Source of the DNA: JANMQK01 sp031370485
Lineage (GTDB): Bacteria > Acidobacteriota > Polarisedimenticolia > Gp22-AA2
DNA: 8,275 bases
Direction of reading: 5' to 3'
NCBI GenBank assembly: GCA_031370485.1
Contig: JANMQK010000140.1
Location: 1-8,275 of the forward strand
The translations under genes and the position numbers were made by a program. Shown here in pieces: positions 1-6,700 of this stretch (its first letter is position 1; the number at the start of each line of letters is the position of its first letter). Under the pieces are notes generated by a model that was not told the origin of the DNA, ran no database searches, and worked only from the letters and a program-made list of their open reading frames with translations.

Positions 1-447
1 GCCGGGCTGGGCATCGTCGGCCAGGGGCTCCTGTCGAACCGCTCGATCAGGGAACTGGACCTGGTTCTCAAGCGCGAGCCCGGGTCCTGGGCGGCGATGT
101 ACGGCAGGGCGATGAACCACATTCACTGGCCGAAAGCGCTCATGCACGCTCCGCTGGCGATCGCGGACTTCAAGTCCTGCCTGAAGCTGCAGGACGCCGT
201 CCCGGCCGGAAAGCTGCGGCCGCACCATCTATTGCCCTATCTCGGCCTGGCGGACGCCTACGTCAAGAACGGCCAGCTGGACGAGGCCCGGAAGACGCTT
301 CGGGAGGCAGGGAAGCTCTTCCCGGACGACCCCCGCGCGGCGAAGCGCCTGGCTCTTGGCGACGACCAACTGAAGAAGTTCGTCGACGAGGAGCGCGGCC
401 TGGCCCGGCCGATCGACACCGATATCTCCTTTGTCTGGAACCCCTGA
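1..447 (+). CDS. TPR-containing protein, C-terminal part (5' end outside window)
   Basis: This is the last 148 codons of a longer protein. The frame is open from base 1 and ends at TGA 445-447. Fragment residues 77-112 fit one tetratricopeptide repeat: a helix with LGLADAY, the turn KNGQLDEA, then a second helix ending in the usual LFPDDP boundary. Residues 28-60 (EPGSW, then an AMYGRAMNHIHWP stretch and a DFKSCLKLQ helix) look like an earlier, diverged repeat. The tail after residue 120 is charged and ends in DTDISFVWNP. TPRs are helical protein-binding scaffolds, so a role in assembling a complex is likely, but the partner cannot be read here. No signal peptide or catalytic motif is visible in this part. 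An in-frame ATG at 97 exists, but coding clearly continues upstream of it, so it is not the start. Certain as a coding region; the TPR call is fairly sure; specific function unknown. Confidence 0.85.
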   Translation, partial: AGLGIVGQGLLSNRSIRELDLVLKREPGSWAAMYGRAMNHIHWPKALMHAPLAIADFKSCLKLQDAVPAGKLRPHHLLPYLGLADAYVKNGQLDEARKTLREAGKLFPDDPRAAKRLALGDDQLKKFVDEERGLARPIDTDISFVWNP

Positions 448-456
448 AAAAGAGCC

Positions 457-474
457 GCAGCCCCGGGCCGCTGC
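457..474 (+). terminator. Weak hairpin after the TPR gene stop, possible terminator
   Basis: The arms GCAGC (457-461) and GCTGC (470-474) pair around an 8-base GC-rich loop, starting 9 bases after the TGA. An A-run precedes the hairpin but no T-run follows it. It therefore does not fit a standard intrinsic terminator. It could protect the transcript end or be chance in GC-rich DNA. Confidence 0.2.
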
Positions 475-491
475 CCCCAGCGATCTGGCTA

Positions 492-520
492 TTGACGGCC
501 GGCCTGCTTGGCCGTATATG
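492..520 (+). promoter_or_regulatory. Sigma70-like promoter for the protease gene
   Basis: The -35 box TTGACG (492-497) matches TTGACA at five of six bases. A spacer of exactly 17 bases separates it from TATATG (515-520), which matches TATAAT at four of six. It lies between the two genes and points toward the protease gene. Transcription would begin near 527, leaving a leader of about 150 bases. AT-rich sequence is rare in this window, which makes the match more notable. A second, weaker candidate lies just downstream: TTGGCG (523-528), 16 bases, AATAAT (545-550). Not confirmed; other sigma factors are possible. Confidence 0.4.
495..515. promoter_or_regulatory. Inverted repeat in the promoter spacer, possible operator
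   Basis: ACGGCC (495-500) and GGCCGT (510-515) form a perfect inverted repeat with a 9-base centre. One arm overlaps the end of the -35 box and the other touches the first base of the -10 box. A dimeric regulator bound here would contact the spacer of the promoter. No regulator gene is in the window. The arms are GC-rich, so chance is possible. Confidence 0.25.
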
Positions 521-593
521 TCTTGGCGATTAGGGCTGTCTCCCAATAATGAAGAGGAACCGGTTCGCCGCGGAAACAACGACGGTGACCTGA

Positions 594-613
594 TGGCCGG
601 CTGAAGCCGGCTA
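594..613 (+). other. Leader hairpin 1 with TGAA tetraloop
   Basis: GCCGGC (596-601) and GCCGGC (606-611) pair around the loop TGAA. A G-T wobble and a T-A pair extend the stem to eight pairs. It would lie in the untranslated leader of the protease mRNA. No T-run follows, so it does not look like an intrinsic terminator. It could affect mRNA stability or be part of a larger fold. Confidence 0.35.
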
Positions 614-630
614 GGCTTGGGGTGCATCCC

Positions 631-656
631 GGGCGATGCTCCCGGTGGGCTCGCCC
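631..656 (+). other. Leader hairpin 2 next to the ribosome-binding site
   Basis: GGGCGA (631-636) pairs with TCGCCC (651-656). After one bulged T, GCTC (638-641) pairs with GGGC (647-650) around the loop CCGGT. This gives about ten pairs and ends six bases before the AAGGAG site. A stem this close could limit or tune ribosome access. It contains the in-frame ATG at 636, which makes that ATG an unlikely start. Confidence 0.35.
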
Positions 657-661
657 TGTCG

Positions 662-667
662 AAGGAG
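662..667 (+). promoter_or_regulatory. Ribosome-binding site of the protease gene
   Basis: AAGGAG lies seven bases before ATG 675. This near-ideal Shine-Dalgarno match and spacing decides the start at 675 over the in-frame ATGs at 636 and 690. Confidence 0.85.
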
Positions 668-674
668 TTTCCCC

Positions 675-773
675 ATGAAAATCCCGGGTATGGCTCCCGC
701 GTGGCGGAATGCCGCCAGGTGGGCGCTTGGCATCCTGCTTCTGCTTGCGCTGCCGGCAGTGCTTCTCCGGGCC
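675..773 (+). other. Signal peptide of the S8 protease
   Basis: Residues 1-33 have a positive N-region (K2, R11, R15) and a hydrophobic core WALGILLLLALPAVLL at 16-31. They are followed by the residues RAG, with a possible cut after Ala33. This fits Sec export. The cleavage site is weak and the next residues are basic, so an uncleaved anchor is possible. Confidence 0.7.
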
Positions 774-3700
774 GGCAGATTGAGGCCCCTTGATCGACCC
801 GCCGACCCGAAGGACCCGCAAGCGGCGCTCGTCGAGAAAGAGGCACGGTGGCTCGACAGCCGGAACCTGCCCGAGGCGTTTGTGCCGGCCCCCGGCCGGT
901 CACCGTTCGGCGGAGCCGTTGCGCCGCGCGTCGTGCAGGCTCCGGCGGCGGCGGACCTGCTCCCCACCCTCACTTTCGGCGACCTCCCGTGGGACGAGGA
1001 CCTGGAGCACGCGCCCGGCAAGGTCCCGGCCGACTTTCGCGCGGGGCCGCGTGACATCGTGCGCGCGGGCCCCGGCCGCAGGCTACAGGCCGGGCTGAAC
1101 TACATCGAGCTGAACGACGGGGCGATCCGGACGCGCGGTATCGACGCCGTCCTGCGGGAGGCCTCCGCTCTCGGTATCGTCGCGGGGGTCCTGCCCCGGT
1201 CGGTGCTGCTGATCTATCTCGAGCGGGAGAAGGTCCAGGACGCCTGGCGGTCGCCCGTCGTCGGGCGGACGCGGCCGGTCATGCCGTACGAGAAGATCGC
1301 CGGCGACTACGGCGCCCGGCCCGAGATGAACCTCCACGAGGCGGCAACGCTGGACGTGCTCTCCACCGTGGCCTTCGTTCCGGGGATGGGCGGGGAGGGG
1401 GGCGCCTTGAGACTGCGGGCGATCCGGGGGGTGAGCGAGGTCATGGCGGAGCCTTTCGGCGGCAGCGTCGGGGCGCGCATCCATGCGACGGCGCTGGCCC
1501 GGGTGGCGCGGCTGCCCGAGGTGCTGCGGGTTGACCCGGTCCGCGACATGATGACCTGGAACGACGAGAACGTACCGACGGTGCAGATGGGGTCAGCCGA
1601 GGACGGCTCGTTCGTCCGGCCCTTCGACGACGCGGGGGTGGACGGCGGGGGTCTCAACGCGGCGGGGCTTCCGAGCGGGCGGCGGGTGAACGACGGGACG
1701 ACCCAGGTGTCGCCGCAGATCGTCTCGGTGATCGACAACGGCATCAGCCTCGACACGCCGAGCTTCTCGCAGACGGCGACGGCGGTCACCATCACCCAGA
1801 TCGCGCCGATCGGTCCGGCGCACCGCAAGGTGCACTCGATCATCGCGGTCGTCGACGGCGGCAACGACTGCGATGCGCCGCTCTCGGGCTCGCACTCGCA
1901 CGGCAACGTGGTGTCGTCGGCGATCGCGGCCTATCCGAGCGAACTGGGCTTTTTCGCCACGCGCGCCGGCATCGGCGGCGCCACCCAGCCGCGCGGCGCC
2001 AACCTGGATGGTGTCGCGCGCGGGGCGCGCCTCATTGTCACGGACATCGGCGACAACACCCAGTGCACCATCAATACCCTGGTGGAGAAGGGGGGGAACG
2101 TCACGCCCGGCGTACTGCGCACCCGGCTGAACGAAGTGATCTGCCCGAAGAGTATCGGCGTCGGGGGCCCTTGCAGCGGTATCGTCGGGGGCGGCACGGA
2201 GGTGCACCTGGCGGTGCTGCCGTTCGGTGCGCCGTCGAACTTCTCGACCCTGCAGTTCATAGCCGACAACGGCACCTACCCGCAACAGGCGGTGGATCTC
2301 GACACGTTCCTCTACAACAACAAGGACTTCATGATCGTCGTGCCGGTCGGGAACAACGGGGCCCTGGTCAATGGCAATCCGGCGGGAAACTACGCGCCGG
2401 TCTACCCCGACCTCTGCGACGGCACCGTCGTCGGCGACGATCTGGACAATCCGCGGCCGATCCAGATCTCCAGCCCGGCGACCGCGAAAAGCGTCATCGC
2501 GGTCGGATCGTCCGCGTCGGACTGCTTCACCTACTTCGGCACGACCGATTGCGAGGGGACGAACAGTGCATTCTCGTCACGCGGGCCGGCAACACCGCAG
2601 TCGCTCCGCATGGCGCCGCTCGTGACGGTTCCCGGGTTCGACCTGGCCGACGGGCCCTATACGGCTGGGGTGGCCGTGTTCCGCAGCCGGGACAACGACA
2701 ACAACCCGCCCATCGAGGCGCAGCTGGACGAAGGGAACATCGGGACCTCCTTCGCGGCCGCCTATGTCACGGGGGCGGCGGCGATCGTGCGGGACTATTT
2801 CGCGCAGGGCTTCTACCCGGCCGGCGACCGGAACGCGGTGGACCGGGTGTACAACCTCTCAGGGGCCCTGGTGAAGGCGGCGCTCGCCGCCTCGGCCGAT
2901 TTCAACGAGGGAAACGCCGGGATCGGCGCCCCGCCGCTGTGCCGCGATCTGCTGCGCACCCGGGCGCTCGACCTCGGTTCTCCGGGGGGCGTGCCGGTCG
3001 GCATCCTGGGGAACATCGAGCAGGGGTTCGGGCGGGTCGTCCTGACGCACGTCCTGCCGCTTGCACGCTGGTCGGACGACTTCACGCTCCACCCTGCCTC
3101 GGGAAATCCGAAAGAGTACCCGGCCGCGGGTCTTCTCGCCTGGGATTACCTCGCGACCGGCGAGACCCTCATCGACAACAGCGGCGCGACCTCGGTGACG
3201 CATACCTTCCGGCTGGCCTCGCCTCACACCATTACAACCACGACGGGCGGGACGGCGGTCGGTGCGGCGCAGTTGCGTCTGGCGGTGGCCTGGATCGACA
3301 TCCCGTCCCCCGCGGGTTCGGGAGGAACGCTCACGAACGATCTCGACCTGGTCCTCGAGGGACCGGGGCCGGACAACTGCTTGGCCCTCTCGGACACCCG
3401 GCCGGACGGCGGGCCCTGTCCGGGGAACGCCGCCACCGACAATGTCTTCTACGACGGCAACAACTATGACGGCGGTCACGGCAGCGCCTCACTCGACCAG
3501 TGGTCGCGGGGCAGGACGGCGGCGTCGGGAACGGAGAGACACGACACGCGCAACGTGGTGGAGGCGATCCACCTGGCTTCCGATCCGAACAATGACGGGA
3601 GCTTCGCCGACTCGCCGCTTTACGTAGGCCGGTGGCGGGTGACGGTGAAGCGGGGGGCCGGCGGAGCCATGCCTGGATCGATCACCATTTTCGGACAGCC

Positions 3701-6700
3701 GGGGGGCGAGGACTTCAACCACAACGGACGGCTCGAGGCCGCGGAGGACTTCAACGGCAATGGGCTCCTGGACCTGCCCGGCCAGCCCTACGCTCTGGTC
3801 GTGGCGGGGCCGGTGTTCCTGGCCGAAGGGGCTCCTGCATCCGGCCCGGGTACATTCCCGGCGAGCGCTCTCTCGTTCGATCGCAACCGCTACTCCTGCG
3901 CCGATGGCGCGGTGCTCGAGGTGATGGACTCGACCTCCGGGGCCTCGGCCAGTCGCTCGCGTGCCTCGACCACCTTCACCGTTCTCGATCCCGCGGGCGC
4001 CGTGAAGGACACGGAGGGCGGCATCGGATTCGCGGCGGGGAGCGCTCCCGGAAGCACGAAGTCCTCCCCCGTGCCGGTGCGGCTCTTGACGCCGCCCATC
4101 CCCGGGAATGGAATCCTCGAGGCGGACACCGGCGACACGCTGGTCGCGACCTACGCGCCGGCCGGGCAGCGCGCCGTGACGGCGCGGGCGGCCGTCGCCT
4201 GCACCCCCGATCTCGTCAATGCCTTTTTCTCGGCGGCCGGAGGGAACGCCGTGGGGAGCCAGGTGACGCTCATGGGCGGCTGCGACGCCGACCCGTACCT
4301 CGACGCGGGGGAAGTGGTGACCTACGGAGTGGCGCTTCTCAACCGGTCGCGGACCGACGAATACGCCGCGGTCACGGCCACGCTGACCCCCTCCGGTTCG
4401 GGGGCCGGGGCGGTGCGGGTCCTCGATTCCCCCAGGACGATCGGCCGGCTGCCCGCCGGCGGCAGCACGGCGGTCTTCTTCCAGGTGTTCGTCGACCCGG
4501 CGGCGGCCAACGCGCTCGCGTTTACCGACCGCAAGGTGACGATGACGCTGAGTCTCGACGCCGTGAGCCGGGGGGTGCGGCTCGCGCGGCAGGCCTACTC
4601 CTTCACCCACGCGCTCAACTCCGACCGGGAGACCTTCGCCTACTCAACCGACTACCCCGCGGGGGGACGTGAGGTCAGGGACCTGAACCGCAACCTGTCG
4701 ATCGACGCGCCGGGTGGAGTCGATCCGTTCCTGGGGTTCGTCGTGCCGGCCGAGGATGTGATGTTTTCCAGCATGGACGTGCCGGGCGGGACAGCGATCG
4801 GTGTCGCGAGCAACCGGCTGGGGGAGGACCTCGACAACAGCCTGACCTTCGGCAGCACCGAGTTCGACATCATCCCGAACGGCATCCTCGACGGCGGCAT
4901 CCTGAAATCGTGCCGCGGGGGGACGGCGCCGGGGAAGGCCTGCACCACCAACTCCAACTGCGGCACGGGGACATGCGGCGCGCAGGTGCCCTGGAGCTTC
5001 GATACTGGCAACGGCGGCTGGACCGCGTTCCGCCACCCCGCGAGCAGGGCGGCCAACGTCCTGGGGAGCCCAGTCTGGGAGCCGAAGACATCGGGTCTTT
5101 GCGGTTTCCAGACCGCGGCGCCCGACGGCGACCCGGCGCCCGGCTTCCAGAACGGTGGCGCCGGGGTCTGGCACACCGGCGACGGCAACCCCGCGACCCC
5201 CGGCCCGACGGCCACGACCTGCGAGAACCACGCCCAGCCGTTCAACGCCGCGACGCCGCCGCGGGTCGAGGCGATCTTCGACGTCCTCGAGTCGCCGATC
5301 GTCGCCAAGGTTCACCAGCTGAATGACGCACGCGGGTTCCCCTACGATGTCGAGTTCCAGCGCCTGGGGCTCAATCTCAACATCCAGCTGCTGGACGGCT
5401 ACGCCGGCGGCGGGATCAACATCGACAACGACGTCGACAGCGATGCCGCCAACAGTCTGCTCGGCCAGGCCTTCGACACCTACGCGGCGCAGTTCCGTGG
5501 GGGATGGCCTTTCGGGCTGATGCGCTTCCAGGCGCAGGGATACGCCGGCACGGGCATATTCCCGCTAAGCGTCCTGCCTCCCCAGCGGACCTTCGGGCCA
5601 CTCCTCGATCCCGATCTCCTGATCGGCCTGAACGGCGACGAGACCGGCTTCACCGGATACACCGAGCCCAATCCCAACAGAACCTCCCCCATCCCTCAGG
5701 CGCCACCCGACCTCCTGCCCGCACCTCTCCCGGGGACCCCGGTCCCCGGTGTGTGCAATGGCGGAGCGAACGCCGGACTTCCGTGCCAGACGGTGACTCA
5801 GGCCGCCGACTGCCCCGGCTCGACCTGCGCGATGGAGACGAACACGGTCGCCGGGCCGGTCCGGAATTTCGAGACGACCCTGATCGGGTACGAGGGGGGG
5901 TTCTCGAGCATCATCAATAGAAACGGCTCGCGGCTGGAGAACGCCATGGCTTTCCTGCCGGGTGGCGCCGGCAATCGCTGGCAGATCGGCATCGGGTTCT
6001 ACGCGATCGAGAGCGCGTCGCACGGAACCGACTACGGCCTGGGGATCGACGACCCGGTCTTCGAGTGGAAGGAATCGCACCCGGAGGATGAGGCCGCGCT
6101 GGGGCACGCGCCGGCCTGCGCCCGGTTCAACAGCCCGGGGCAGCCCGCGGGGGGCCAGTGCGCCTCGCTCACCGTCAACCGCACAAACCTGTTCGATTGC
6201 GACGGACCGGTCGAGATCACCCTCTTCGACGCCAAGTGCCGGACGATCGGGGCGGGGAACAGCGTGCCCTTGGGGGGCGCCTGCACGACGAACGCCCAAT
6301 GCGGCACGGGCGGTGTCTGCACGGCGGCGCTCTCGAGTGTCGAGGTCGCGGTGGTCACCGACAGCGACGCGGTGCGGGTCGGCGGCGCGCTCACGCCGAC
6401 GGCGAAGCGGTTCACCCTGAATGCCGTGCCGGGCAGCCCGGGGCAGTTCCGCGGGACGGTCGTCTTCTCGACGGTCGCGAACGACGGGAATCATGTCTTC
6501 ACCACACCGCGCAGCGACACGCTGTTCCGGGTCTACTACTTCGACCCGCTGTGCGACGGCGACCGCGACGGCCAGGCGGGGGAGGACGAGTTCACGAATT
6601 CCGACGGAGACGGCATCCCCGCCTCGGGGTTCGGCTCGCGCTGCGCCGGCGGGGCGGTGTCGTCGTGCAACGACAACTGTCCCGACGTCTACAACCCGCT

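Noticed and set aside
527..661. A riboswitch (cyclic-di-GMP or fluoride type) in the leader
   Set aside because: The hairpins and a GGCGATG string prompted the check, but the conserved cores of these classes, such as the ACGCAAAGC block of the cyclic-di-GMP type, are absent.
636..674. Upstream in-frame ATG at 636 as the start of the protease
   Set aside because: It has no Shine-Dalgarno site, lies inside a stable hairpin, and would add 13 residues before a well-formed signal peptide; ATG 675 has AAGGAG at ideal spacing.
2063..3469. A 468-codon open frame on the plus strand, shifted by one base
   Set aside because: It is Arg/Gly-rich with no recognisable motif and overlaps the catalytic Asn and Ser codons of the protease, which read correctly in the other frame.
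3489..4610. A 373-codon minus-strand open frame
   Set aside because: It is His/Arg/Gly-rich shadow sequence antisense to the jelly-roll and Ig-like domains, with no start signal or family match.
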